In this document: piece by piece, positions 1 through 12,327 of the stretch | Layout: every line of letters starts with the position of its first letter | Position numbering within the stretch: position 1 is the first letter of the stretch | Assembly: GCF_029227915.1 (NCBI RefSeq) | Contig: NC_079877.1 | Span: 31,709,851 to 31,773,850, forward strand | DNA from: Hydractinia symbiolongicarpus | Taxonomy: Eukaryota > Cnidaria > Hydrozoa > Anthoathecata > Hydractiniidae | Reading direction: 5' to 3' | Length of the DNA: 64,000 nucleotides | Notes under the pieces: model-generated | What the model was told of the DNA's origin: nothing | Seen by the model: only the letters and a program-made list of their open reading frames with translations | Database searches by the model: none | Position numbers and translations under genes: made by a program

Positions 1-238
1 CTCATTTATCACATTTATAAGGTCACAGTCCAGAATCAGTTTAATTAATTTTCACAGTCACTCGTTTCACTGTTAAAAGCAATACAACTTAGTAATGTCG
101 GAAGAAAATCACTAAGTACATGTTGGTGTGAATATGAGACGCAACCGTTGCAACTCAAACGGATTAAAACTGTTAGAAAGTCAATGAAATGTAGTTTTTG
201 AAACTGTCTCTATTTCTTCAGCGCGAACTAACGACTAG

Positions 239-248
239 GATTCGACCC
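239..248 (+). promoter_or_regulatory. Pol III B-box-like motif in type-B monomers (weak)
   Basis: GATTCGACCC fits the RNA polymerase III B-box consensus GWTTCRANNC exactly. The same ten bases occur in many left-hand type-B monomers (for example at 2,476, 3,222, 3,968 and 5,087). A run of T, a potential pol III terminator, follows about 35 bases downstream. In most right-hand monomers the motif reads GATTCGTCCC, which breaks the consensus. No convincing A box sits at normal spacing, so this may well be chance. Confidence 0.2.
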
Positions 249-546
249 ACAGTAAAAAATGACATATTTAGCTTAATTTTTTAATAAAGCGCTACGACAG
301 CGACCAGTGTAATCGCTGAGTTCCAGCAATCATGTCAAATAAAGAAGAATGTTATTCCTTGGAGAACAACTGGCTCATTTTTCACATTGATAAGGTCACA
401 GTCCAGAATCAGTTCAATTAACTCCCTAGTCAATCGTTTCACTGTTAAAAGCAATACAACTTAGTAATGTCGGAAGAAAATCACTAAATACATGTTGGTG
501 CGAATATGTGACGCAACCGTTGCAACTCAAACGGATTGACACCTTT

Positions 547-2014
547 AGAAAGTCAATGAAATGTAGTTTTTGAAACTGTTCCTAATTTTTCAGCGCGTGG
601 TAACGGCCAGGATTGGTCCCACAGTAAGAAAAGACTTATTTATCTAAATTTTTAAATAAAGCGCAACCACAGAGCGTAATGTAATTGCTGAATTCCAGCA
701 ATCTTTTCAAATTAAATAGAATGTTATTCCTTGGAGACCAATTGCCTCATTTATCACATTAATAAGGTCACAGTCCAGAATCAGTTCAATTAACTCCCAC
801 AGTCAATCGTTTCACTGTCAAAAGCAATACAACTTTGTAATGTCGGAAGAAAATCACTAAATACATGTTGGTGCGAATATGAGACGCAACCGTTGCAACT
901 CAAACGGATTAAAACTGTTAGAAAGTCAATGAAATGGATTTTTTGAAACTGTCTCTATTTCTTCAGCGCGAACTAACGACTAGGATTCGAACCACATTAA
1001 AAAATGACATATTTATCTTAATTTTTTAATAAAGCGCTACCACAGCGACCAGTGTAATCGCTGAGTTCCAGCAATCATGTCAAATAAAGAAGAATGTTAT
1101 TCCTTGGAGAACAATTGGCTCATTTATCACATTTATAAGGTCACAGTCCAGAATCAGTTTAATTAATTCCCAGAGTCAATCGTTTCACTGTTAAAAGCGA
1201 TGCAACCTAGTAATATCCGAATAATATCGCTAAATACATGTTGGTACGAATATGTAACGCAACCGTTGTAACTCAAACGGATTTAAACCCCTATAAAGTC
1301 AATGAAATGTAGTCTTTGAAACTGTTCCTATTTGTTCAGCGCGTGCTAACAGCCAGGATTGGTCCCACAGTAAGAAAAGACTTTTTTATGTAAATTTTTA
1401 AATAAAGCGCTACCACAGAGCCTAATGTAATCCCTGAATTCCAGCAATCATGTCAAATTAAGAAGAATGTTATTCCTTGGAGACCAGTTGGCTAATTTAT
1501 CACATTTATAAGGTCACATTCCAGAATCAGATCAATTAATTCCCACAGTCAATCGTTTCACTGTTAAAAGCAACACAACTTAGTAATATCGGAAGAAAAT
1601 AACTAAATACTTGTGGGGACGAATATGTGACGCAACCGTTGTGACTCAAACGGATTGACGCCGTTAGTAAGTCAATGAAATGTAGATTTTGAAACTGTCT
1701 CTATTTCTTCAGCGCGAATCAACGGCTAGGATTGGTCCCACAGTAAAAAATGACTTATTTATCTTAATTTTTTAATAAAACGCTCCCACAGCGCCCAGTG
1801 TAATCGCTGAGTTCCAGCAATCATGTCAAATTAAGAAGAATGTAATTCCTTGGAGAACAATTGGCTCATTTTTCTCATTTATAAGGTTACAGTCCAGAAT
1901 CAGTTCAATTAACTCCCTCAGTCAATCCTTTCACTGTTAAAAGCAATACAACTTAGTAATATCGGAAGAAAATCACTAAATACATGTTGGTACGAATATG
2001 TGACGCAACCGTTG
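547..2014 (+). repeat. 2,984-bp-offset repeat, copy 1 (about 4 monomers)
   Basis: This stretch recurs at 3,531-4,998, an offset of exactly 8 monomers. I noticed about seven differences over ~1.47 kb. Examples: AATAGAATG at ~717 against AAAGAATG; GAACC against GACCC at ~991; CAGCGCG against CAGCACG at ~1,338; CCTTGG against CCTCGG at ~1,468; ACTTGTGG against ACATGTGG at ~1,610. Before 547 and after 2,014 the two copies diverge at several diagnostic bases, so these mark the approximate edges. Confidence 0.85.
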
Positions 2015-3563
2015 CAACTCAAACGGATTGACACCGTTAGAAAGTCAATGAAATGTAGTTTTTGAAACTGTTCCTAATTTTTCAGCGCGTGCTAACGGCC
2101 AGGATTGGTCCCACAGTAAGAAAAGACTTATTTATCTAAATTTTTAAATAAAGCGCAACCACAGAGCGTAATGTAATTGCTGAATTCCAGCAATCATGTC
2201 AAATTAAGAAGAATGTTGTTCCTTGGAGACCAATTGCCTCATTTATCACATTAATAAGGTCACAGTCCAGAATCAGTTCAATTAACTCCCACAGTCAATC
2301 GTTTCACTGTTAAAAGCAATACAACTTAGTAATGTCGGAAGAAAATCACTAAGTACATTTTGGTGCGATTATGAGACGCAACCGTTGCAACTCAAACGGA
2401 TTAAAACTGTTAGAAAGTCAATGAAATGTAGTTTTTGAAACTGTCTCTATTTCTTCAGCGGGAACTAACGACTAGGATTCGACCCACAGTAAAAAATGAC
2501 ATATTTATCTTAATTTTTTATTAAAGCGCTACCACAGCGACCAGTGTAATCGCTGAGTTCCAGCAATCATGTCAAATTAAGAAGAATGTTATTCCTTGGA
2601 GAACAATTGGCTCATTTATCACATTTATAAGGTCACAGTCCAGAATCCGATTAATTAATTCCCACAGTCAATCGTTTCACTGTTAAAAGCAATACAACTT
2701 CGTAATGTCGGAAGAAAATCACTAAATACATGTTGGTGCGAATATGTGACGCAACCGTTGCAACTCAAACGGATTGACACCGTTAGAAAGTCAATGAAAT
2801 GTAGTTTTTGAAACTGTTCCTAATTTTTCAGCGCGTGCTAACGGCCAGGAATTGTCCCACAGTAAGAAAAGACTTATTTATCTAAATTTTTAAATAAAGC
2901 GCAACGACAGAGCGTAATGTAATTGCTGAATTCCAGCAATCATGTCAAATTAAGAAAAATGTTGTTCCTTGGAGACCAATTGCCTCATTTATCACATTAA
3001 TAAGGTCACAGTCCAGAATCAGTTCAATTAACTCCCACAGTCAATCGTTTCACTGTTAGAAGCAATACAACTTAGTAATGTCGGAAGAAAATCACTAAGT
3101 ACATTTTGGTGCGAATATGAGACGCAACCGTTGCAACTCAAACGGATTAAAACTGTTAGAAAGTCAATGAAATGTAGTTTTTGAAACTTTCTCTATTTCT
3201 TCAGCGGGAACTAACGACTAGGATTCGACCCACAGTAAAAAATGACATATTTATCTTAATTTTTTATTAAAGCGCTACCACAGCGACCAGTGTAATCGCT
3301 GAGTTCCAGCAATCATGTCAAATAAAGAAGAATGTTATTCCTGGGAGAAAAAACTGGCTCATTTTTCACATTGATAAGGTCACAGTCCAGAATCAGTTCA
3401 ATTAACTCCCTAGTCAATCGTTTCACTGTTAAAAGCGATGCAACCTAGTAACATCCGAATACTATCGCTAAATACATGTTGGTACGAATACGTGACGCAA
3501 CCGTTGTAACTCAAACAGACTGACACCGTTAGAAAGTCAATGAAATGTAGTTTTTGAAACTGT
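1993..3563 (+). repeat. 4,475-bp-offset repeat, copy 1 (12-monomer spacing)
   Basis: The sequence recurs at 6,468-8,038, an offset of 12 monomers. The copies share unusual variants: TCCGATTAATTAATT, CAACTTCGTAATGTCGG, and the insertion-like GAGAAAAAACTGG. Differences include CAGGAATTGTCCC against CAGGATTGGTCCC (~2,847) and CGCAACGACAG against CGCAACCACAG (~2,901). The copies part at ~3,564, where copy 1 reads CTGTTCC and copy 2 reads CTGTCTC. Confidence 0.85.
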
Positions 3564-4998
3564 TCCTAATTTTTCAGCGCGTGGTAACGGCCAGGATTGG
3601 TCCCACAGTAAGAAAAGACTTATTTATCTAAATTTTTAAATAAAGCGCAACCACAGAGCGTAATGTAATTGCTGAATTCCAGCAATCTTTTCAAATTAAA
3701 AAGAATGTTATTCCTTGGAGACCAATTGCCTCATTTATCACATTAATAAGGTCACAGTCCAGAATCAGTTCAATTAACTCCCACAGTCAATCGTTTCACT
3801 GTCAAAAGCAATACAACTTTGTAATGTCGGAAGAAAATCACTAAATACATGTTGGTGCGAATATGAGACGCAACCGTTGCAACTCAAACGGATTAAAACT
3901 GTTAGAAAGTCAATGAAATGGATTTTTTGAAACTGTCTCTATTTCTTCAGCGCGAACTAACGACTAGGATTCGACCCACATTAAAAAATGACATATTTAT
4001 CTTAATTTTTTAATAAAGCGCTACCACAGCGACCAGTGTAATCGCTGAGTTCCAGCAATCATGTCAAATAAAGAAGAATGTTATTCCTTGGAGAACAATT
4101 GGCTCATTTATCACATTTATAAGGTCACAGTCCAGAATCAGTTTAATTAATTCCCAGAGTCAATCGTTTCACTGTTAAAAGCGATGCAACCTAGTAATAT
4201 CCGAATAATATCGCTAAATACATGTTGGTACGAATATGTGACGCAACCGTTGTAACTCAAACGGATTTAAACCCCTATAAAGTCAATGAAATGTAGTCTT
4301 TGAAACTGTTCCTATTTGTTCAGCACGTGCTAACAGCCAGGATTGGTCCCACAGTAAGAAAAGACTTTTTTATGTAAATTTTTAAATAAAGCGCTACCAC
4401 AGAGCCTAATGTAATCCCTGAATTCCAGCAATCATGTCAAATTAAGAAGAATGTTATTCCTCGGAGACCAGTTGGCTAATTTATCACATTTATAAGGTCA
4501 CATTCCAGAATCAGATCAATTAATTCCCACAGTCAATCGTTTCACTGTTAAAAGCAATACAACTTAGTAATATCGGAAGAAAATAACTAAATACATGTGG
4601 GGACGAATATGTGACGCAACCGTTGTGACTCAAACGGATTGACGCCGTTAGTAAGTCAATGAAATGTAGATTTTGAAACTGTCTCTATTTCTTCAGCGCG
4701 AATCAACGGCTAGGATTGGTCCCACAGTAAAAAATGACTTATTTATCTTAATTTTTTAATAAAACGCTCCCACAGCGCCCAGTGTAATCGCTGAGTTCCA
4801 GCAATCATGTCAAATTAAGAAGAATGTAATTTCTTGGAGAACAATTGGCTCATTTTTCTCATTTATAAGGTTACAGTCCAGAATCAGTTCAATTAACTCC
4901 CTCAGTCAATCCTTTCACTGTTAAAAGCAATACAACTTAGTAATATCGGAAGAAAATCACTAAATACATGTTGGTACGAATATGTGACGCAACCGTTG
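3531..4998 (+). repeat. 2,984-bp-offset repeat, copy 2
   Basis: Counterpart of 547-2,014. It carries the rare 'GGAGACCAGTTGGCTAATTT' variant near 4,463, as copy 1 does near 1,479, and the run GGGGACGAATATGTGACG in the next monomer. This copy lies inside the larger 10,809-bp block and recurs a third time near 14,340-15,807. Confidence 0.85.
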
Positions 4999-5385
4999 TA
5001 ACTCAAACGGATTGACACCATTCGAAAGTCAATGAAATGTAGTTTTTGAAACTGTCTCTATTTCTTCAGCGCCAACTAACGACTAGGATTCGACCCACAG
5101 TAAAAAATGACATATTTATCTTAATTTTTTAGTAAAGCGCTACCACAGCGACCAGTGTAATCGCTGAGTTCCAGCAATCATGTCAAATTAAGAAGAATGT
5201 TATTCCTTGGAGAACAACTGGCTCATTTTTCACATTGATAAGGTCACAGTCCAGAATCAGTTCAATTAACTCCCTAGTCAATCGTTTCACTGTTAAAAGC
5301 GATGCAACCTAGTAACATCCGAAAACTATCGCTAAATACATGTTGGTACGAATACGTGACGCAACCGTTGTAACTGAAACAGATT

Positions 5386-6131
5386 GACACCGTTAGAAAG
5401 TCAATGAAATGTAGTTTTTGAAACTGTCTCTATTTCTTCAGCGCGCAATAACGGCTAGGATTGGTATCACTGCAAAAAATACCTTATTTATCTTATTTTT
5501 TTAACAAAACGCTACCACAGAGCCTAAGGTAATCGCTGAATTCCGGCAATCATGTCAAATTAAAAAGAATGGTATTCCTTGGAGACCAGTTGGTTCATTT
5601 ATCACATTTATAAGGTCACAGTCTAGAATCAGTTTAATTAATTTCCACAGTCACTCGTTTCACTGTTAAAAGCAATACAACTTAGTAATGTCGGAAGAAA
5701 ATCACTAAATACATGTTGGTGCGAATATGTGACACAACCGTTGCAACTCAAACGGATTGACACCGTTAGAAAGTCAATGAAATGTAGTTTTTGAAACTGT
5801 CTCTATTTCTTCAGCGCGCAATAACGGCTAGGATTGGTATCACTGCAAAAAATACCTTATTTATCTTATTTTTTTAACAAAGCGCTACCACAGAGCCTAA
5901 GGTAATCGCTGAATTCCGGCAATCATGTCAAATTAAAAAGAATGGTATTCCTTGGAGACCAGTCGGTTCATTTATCACATTTATAAGGTCACAGTCTAGA
6001 ATCAGTTTAATTAATTTCCACAGTCACTCGTTTCACTGTTAAAAGCAATACAACTTAGTAATGTCGGAAGAAAATCACTAAATACATGTTGGTGCGAATA
6101 TGTGACACAACCGTTGCAACTCAAACGGATT
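5386..6131 (+). repeat. Single-monomer tandem duplication (type C monomers)
   Basis: Two consecutive 373-bp monomers, starting ~5,386 and ~5,759, are almost identical. Both have GCGCGCAATAACGG, TTGGTATCACTGCAAAAAAT, TTCCGGCAATC and CAGTCTAGAATCAG. I saw only AAAACGC against AAAGCGC and AGTTGG against AGTCGG as differences. The shared sequence runs on to ~6,189. This is the shortest duplication unit in the window and looks recent. The pair recurs at +10,809 (~16,195). Confidence 0.85.
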
Positions 6132-6467
6132 GACACCGTTAGAAAGTCAATGAAATGTAGTTTTTGAAACTGTCTCTATTTCTTCAGCGCGAACTAACGA
6201 CTAGGATTCGTCCCACAGTAAAAAATGACTTATTTATCTTAATTTTTTAGTAAAGCGCTACCACAGAGCCCAGTGTTATCGCTGAGTTCCAGCAATCATG
6301 TCAAATTAAGAAGAATGTTATTCCTTGGAGAACAATTTGCTCATTTATCACATTTATAAGGTCACAGTCCAGAATCCGTTTAATTAATTCCCACAGTCAA
6401 TCGTTTCACTGTTAAAAGCAATACAACTTAGTAATGTCGGAAGAAAATCACTAAATACATGTTGGTG

Positions 6468-8038
6468 CGAATATGTGACGCAACCGTTGCAACTCAAACG
6501 GATTGACACCGTTAGAAAGTCAATGAAATGTAGTTTTTGAAACTGTTCCTGATTTTTCAGCGCGTGCTAACGGCCAGGATTGGTCCCACAGTAAGAAAAG
6601 ACTTATTTATCTAAATTTTTAAATAAAGCGCAACCACAGAGCGTAATGTAATTGCTGAATTCCAGCAATCATGTCAAATTAAGAAGAATGTTGTTCCTTG
6701 GAGACCAATTGCCTCATTTATCACATTAATAAGGTCACAGTCCAGAATCAGTTCAATTAACTCCCACAGTCAATCGTTTCACTGTTAAAAGCAATACAAC
6801 TTAGTAATGTCGGAAGAAAATCACTAAGTACATTTTGGTGCGATTATGAGACGCAACCGTTGCAACTCAAACGGATTAAAACTGTTAGAAAGTCAATGAA
6901 ATGTAGTTTTTGAAACTGTCTCTATTTCTTCAGCGGGAACTAACGACTAGGATTCGACCCACAGTAAAAAATGACATATTTATCTTAATTTTTTATTAAA
7001 GCGCTACCACAGCGACCAGTGTAATCGCTGAGTTCCAGCAATCATGTCAAATTAAGAAGAATGTTATTCCTTGGAGAACAATTGGCTCATTTATCACATT
7101 TATAAGGTCACAGTCCAGAATCCGATTAATTAATTCCCACAGTCAATCGTTTCACTGTTAAAAGCAATACAACTTCGTAATGTCGGAAGAAAATCACTAA
7201 ATACATGTTGGTGCGAATATGTGACGCAACCGTTGCAACTCAAACGGATTGACACCGTTAGAAAGTCAATGAAATGTAGTTTTTGAAACTGTTCCTAATT
7301 TTTCAGCGCGTGCTAACGGCCAGGATTGGTCCCACAGTAAGAAAAGACTTATTTATCTAAATTTTTAAATAAAGCGCAACCACAGAGCGTAATGTAATTG
7401 CTGAATTCCAGCAATCATGTCAAATTAAGAAAAATGTTGTTCCTTGGAGACCAATTGCCTCATTTATCACATTAATAAGGTCACAGTCCAGAATCAGTTC
7501 AATTAACTCCCACAGTCAATCGTTTCACTGTTAGAAGCAATACAACTTAGTAATGTCGGAAGAAAATCACTAAGTACATTTTGGTGCGAATATGAGACGC
7601 AACCGTTGCAACTCAAACGGATTAAAACTGTTAGAAAGTCAATGAAATGTAGTTTTTGAAACTTTCTCTATTTCTTCAGCGGGAACTAACGACTAGGATT
7701 CGACCCACAGTAAAAAATGACATATTTATCTTAATTTTTTATTAAAGCGCTACCACAGCGACCAGTGTAATCGCTGAGTTCCAGCAATCATGTCAAATAA
7801 AGAAGAATATTATTCCTTGGAGAAAAAACTGGCTCATTTTTCACATTGATAAGGTTACAGTCCAGAATCAGTTCAATTAACTCCCTAGTCAATCGTTTCA
7901 CTGTTAAAAGCGATGCAACCTAGTAACATCCGAATACTATCGCTAAATACATGTTGGTACGAATACGTGACGCAACCGTTGTAACTCAAACAGACTGACA
8001 CCGTTAGAAAGTCAATGAAATGTAGTTTTTGAAACTGT
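6468..8038 (+). repeat. 4,475-bp-offset repeat, copy 2
   Basis: Counterpart of 1,993-3,563. After about 8,038 it continues into a third monomer flavour (type C: CAGCGCGCGATAACGG, then GGTATCACTACAAAAAATACC), whereas copy 1 continues into type A. Confidence 0.85.
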
Positions 8039-9969
8039 CTCTATTTCTTCAGCGCGCGATAACGGCTAGGATTGGTATCACTACAAAAAATACCTTATTT
8101 ATCTTATTTTTTTAACAAAGCGCTACCACAGAGCCTAAGGTAATCGCTGAATTCCGGCAATCATGTCAAATTAAGAAGAATGTTATTCCTTGGAGACCAA
8201 TTGGCTCATTCATCACATTTTTAAGGTCACAGTCTAGAATCAGTTTAATTATTTTCCACAGTCACTTGTTTCTCTGTTAAAAGCAATACAACTTAGTAAT
8301 GTCGGAAGAAAATCACTAAATACATGTTGGTGCGAATATGTGACGCAACCGTTGCCACTCAAACGGATTGACACCGTTAGAAAGTCAATGAAATGTAGTT
8401 TTTGAAACTGTTCCTAATTTTTCAGCGCGTGCTAACGGCCAGGATTGGTCCCACAGTAAGAAAAGACTTATTTATCTAAATTTTTAAATAAAGCGCAACC
8501 ACAGAGCGTAATGTAATTGCTGAATTCCAGCAATCATGTCAAATTAAGAAGAATGTTATTCCTTGGAGACCAATTGGCTCATTTATCACATTTATAAGGT
8601 CACAGCCCAAAGTTAGTTCAATTAAGTTGCACAGTCAATCGTTTCACTGTTAAAAGCGATATGACTTAGCAATATCGGAAAGATATCACTAAATACATGT
8701 TGGTAAGAATATGTGACGTAACCGTTGTAACTTAAACAGATTTATACCGCTAGAAAGTCAATAAAATGTAGTCTCTGAAACTGTTCCTATGTATTCAGCG
8801 CGTGCTAACGGCCAGGATTGGTCCCACAGCAAAGAAAGACTTATTTATCTAAATTTCTAAATAAAGCGCTACAACAGAGGCTACTGAACTCGCTGAATTC
8901 CAGCAATCGTGTCGAATTAAGAAGAATGTTATTCCTTGGAGTCCAATTTGCTCATTTACCGCATTTATGAAGTCACAGTCCAGAATCAATTCAATTAAAT
9001 CCCACAGTCAATCGCTTCACTGTTAAAAGCGATTCAACTTAGTAATGTCGGAAAAAGTCACTAAATACATGTTGGTACGAATATGTGACGCAACCGTTGT
9101 AACTCAAACGGATTGACACAGTTAGAAAATCAATGAAATGTAGTTCTTGAAACTCTCTCTATTTCTTCAGCGCGAACTACCGGCTAGGATTGGTCCGACA
9201 GTTAAAAATGACTTATTTATCTTAATTTTTTAATAAAGCGCTACCACGGCGCCCAGTGTAATCGCTGAGTTCCAGCAATCATGTCAAATTAAGAAGAATG
9301 TTACTTCTTGTAGTCAACAGCCTCATTTATCACATTTAAAAGGTCAAAGTCCAAAATCAGTTCAAATAAGTCCCACAGTCAAACGTTTCACTGTTAAAAG
9401 CGATGCAACCTAGTAATATCCAAATACTATCGCTAAATACATGTTGGTACGAATATGTCACGCAACCGTTGTAACTCAAACGGATTAACGCCGGTAGAAA
9501 GTCAATGAAATGTAGTCTTTGGAACTGTTCCTATTTGTTCAGCGCGTGCTAACGGCCAGGATTGGTCCCACAAAAAGAAAAGTCTTATTTATCTAAATTT
9601 TTAAATAAAGCGCTACCAAAGAGCCTAATGTAGTCGCAGAATTCCAGCAATCATGTCTAATTAAGAAGAATGTAATTCCTTGGAGAACAATTGGCTCATT
9701 TTTCACATTTATAAGGTTACAGTCCAGAATCAGTTCAATTAACTCCCTCAGTCAATCGTTTCACTGTTAAAAGCAATACAACTTAGTAATATCGGAAGAA
9801 AATCACTAAATACATGTTGGTACGAATATGTGACGCAACCGTTGTAACTCAAACGGATTTAAACCGCTATAAAGTCAATGAAATGTAGTTTTTGAAACTG
9901 TTCCTATTTGTTCAGCGCGCGCTAACGGCCAGGATTGGTCCCACAGTAACAAAAGACTTGTTTATCTAA

Positions 9970-10711
9970 ATTTTTAAATAAAGCGCTACCACAGAACCTA
10001 ATGTAATCGCTGAATTCCAGCAATCATGTCAAATTAAGAAGAATGTTATTCCTTGGAGACCGATTGCCTCATTTATCACATTAATAAGGTCACAGTCCAG
10101 AATCAGTTTAATTAATTCCCACAGTCAATCGTTTCACTGTTAAAAGCAATACAACTTAGTAACATCGGAAGAAAAACACTAAATACATGTTGGTACGAAT
10201 ATGTGACGAAACCGTTGTAACTCAAAAGGATTTACGCCGATAGAAAGTCAATGAAATGTAGTCTTTGGAACTGTTCCTAATTATTCGCGTGTGCTAACAG
10301 CCAGGATTGGTCCCACCGTAAGAAAAGTCTTTTTTATGTAAATTTTTAAATAAAGCGCTACCACAGAACCTAATGTAATCGCTGAATTCCAGCAATCATG
10401 CAAATTAAGAAGAATGTTATTCCTTGGAGACCGATTGCCTCATTTATCACATTAATAAGGTCACAGTCCAGAATCAGTTCAATTAATTCCCACAGTCAAT
10501 CGTTTCACTGTTAAAAGCAATACAACTTAGTAACATCGGAAGAAAAACACTAAATACATGTTGGTACGAATATGTGACGAAACCGTTGTAACTCAAAAGG
10601 ATTTACGCCAATAGAAAGTCAATGAAATGTAGTCTTTGGAACTGTTCCTAATTATTCGCGTGTGCTAACAGCCAGGATTGGTCCCACCGTAAGAAAAGTC
10701 TTTTTTATGTA
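9970..10711 (+). repeat. Single-monomer tandem duplication with small deletion
   Basis: Two neighbouring monomers, at ~9,970-10,340 and ~10,341-10,711, share CTACCACAGAACC, GGAGACCGATTGCCTC, AACATCGGAAGAAAAACAC and ACGAAACCGTTGTAACTCAA. The offset is 371 rather than 373, partly because CATGTCAAATT has become CATGCAAATT at ~10,398. The same pair is present in the second 29-monomer block at ~20,779-21,520, so this event predates the 10.8-kb duplication. Confidence 0.8.
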
Positions 10712-12327
10712 AATTTTTAAATAAAGCGCTAACACAGATCCTAAAGTAATCGCTGAATTCCAGCAATCATGTCAAATTAAGAAGAATGTTATTCCTTGGA
10801 GACCAATTGGCTCATTTATCACATTTATAAGGTCACACTCCAGAATCAGATCAATTAATTCCCACAGTCAATTGTTTTACTGTTAAAAGCAATACAACTT
10901 AGTAATATCGGAAGAAAATCACTAAATACATGTGGGGACGAATATGTGACGCAACCGTTGTGACTCAAACGGATTGACACCGTTAGTAAGTCAATGAAAT
11001 GTAGTTTTTGAAACTGTCTCTATTTCTTCGGCGCGAACCAACGGCTAGGATTGGTCCCACAGTAAAAAATGACTTATTTATCTTAATTTTTAAATAAAGC
11101 GCTACTACAGCGCCCAGTGTAATCGCTGAGTTCCAGCAATCATGTCAAATTAAGAAGAATGTTATTCCTTGGAGACCAATTGTCTCATTTATCACATTTA
11201 TGAGGTCAAAGTCCAAAATCAGTTCAATTAAGTCCCATAGTCAAGCGTTTCACTGTTAAAAGCAGTGCAACCTAGTAATATCCGAATACTATCGCTAAAT
11301 ACATGTTGGTATGAATATGTGACGCAGCTGTTGTAACTCAAACAGATTTATACCGTTTGAAAGTCAATGACATGTAGTCTTTGAAGCTGTTCCTATTTAT
11401 TCAGCGCGTGCTTACGGCCAGGATTGGTCCCACAGCAAAAAACACTTGTTTATCTAAATTTTTAAATAAAGAGCTGCCACAGAGCCTAGTGTACTCGCTG
11501 AATTCCAGCAATCATGTCGAATTAAGAAGAATGTTATTCCCTGGAGTCCAATTGGCTCATTTATCACATTTATAAGGTCACATTCCAGAATCAGATCAAT
11601 TAATTCCCACAGTCAATCGTTTCACTGTTAAAAGCAATACAACTTAGTAATATCGGAAGAAAATCACTAAATACATGTGGGGGCGACTATGTGACGCAAC
11701 CGTTGTGACTCAAACGGATTGACACCTTTAGTAAGTCAATGAAATGTAGATTTTGAAACGGTCTCTATTTCTTCAGCGCGAACCAACGGCTAGGGTTGGT
11801 CCCATAGTAAGAAATGACTTATTTATCTTAATTTTTAAATAAAGTGCTACTACAGCGCCCAGTGTAATCGCTGAGTTCCAGCAATCATATCAAATTAAGA
11901 AGAATGTTATTCCTTGGAGACCAATTGTCTCATTTATCACATTTATGAGGTCAAAGTCCAAAATCAGTTCAATTAAGTCCCATAGTCAAACGTTTCACTG
12001 TTAAAAGAAGTGCAACCTAGTAATATCCGAATACTATCACTAAATACATGTTGGTACGAATATGTGACGAAACCGTTGTAACTCAAAAGGATTTACGCCG
12101 ATAGAAAGTCAATGAAATGTAGTCTTTGGAACTGTTCCTAATTATTCGCGTGTGCTAACAGCCAGGATTGGTCCCACCGTAAGAAAAGTCTTTTTTATGT
12201 AAATTTTTAAATAAAGCGCTAACACAGATCCTAAAGTAATCGCTGAATTCCAGCAATCATGTCAAATTAAGAAGAATGTTATTCCTTGGAGACCAATTGG
12301 CTCATTTATCACATTTATAAGGTCACA

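Larger units (their letters stand above)
1..5050 (+). repeat. Dimeric A/B alternation segment
   Basis: Thirteen consecutive monomers alternate strictly in their second halves. Type B, near 210, 955, 1705, 2450, 3195, 3940 and 4690, reads GTCTCTATTTCTTCAGCG, then AATTTTTTAATAAAG or close variants, then GAGTTCC. Type A, near 585, 1330, 2075, 2820, 3570 and 4315, reads GTTCCTA plus TTCAGCGCGTG, then AAATTTTTAAATAAAG, then GAATTCC, which creates an EcoRI site. The alternation breaks at about 5,055, where a second B follows a B. This is a ~746-bp dimeric higher-order unit visible through the monomer repeat. Confidence 0.85.
1519..12327 (+). repeat. 10,809-bp (29-monomer) block, copy 1
   Basis: Positions 1,993-12,327 match 12,802-23,136 at a constant offset of 10,809 bp (29 x 372.7). 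By eye the identity is above 99.9%, with only a few single-base differences seen. Examples: CAGCACG at ~4,322 against CAGCGCG; GAATATT at ~7,806 against GAATGTT; CCCACAG at ~8,450 against CCCGCAG; ATGAAGTC at ~8,948 against ATGAAATC; AGATTTA at ~11,344 against AGACTTA. The first 474 bp of the nominal unit (1,519-1,992) do not match the second copy. There the second copy instead resembles 5,994-6,467, so this copy's left end appears to have been replaced after or during the duplication. Confidence 0.85.

Noticed and set aside
20-28. AGGTCA nuclear-receptor half-site in each monomer (TATAAGGTCACAG)
   Set aside because: Single six-base half-sites are common by chance, no second half-site at canonical spacing is present, and the flanking base needed for an extended FTZ-F1-type site (TCAAGGTCA) is not there.
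690-695. Regular EcoRI sites as a functional element
   Set aside because: GAATTC is just the type-A form of GAGTTC. It is useful as a marker for digestion ladders but there is no reason to assign it a function.
5087-5105. CENP-B-box-like TTCG....A pattern (GGATTCGACCCACAGTAA)
   Set aside because: The first half fits TTCGNNNNA, but the required CGGG at the end is absent (GTAA instead), so too few of the essential bases match.
11381-11575. 64-codon open frame, repeated at 22,190, 23,680, 27,778 and 36,445
   Set aside because: It starts at TTG, not ATG, spans parts of two satellite monomers, resembles no protein family I know, and recurs only because the satellite recurs. Stops interrupt the same frame in most other monomers.
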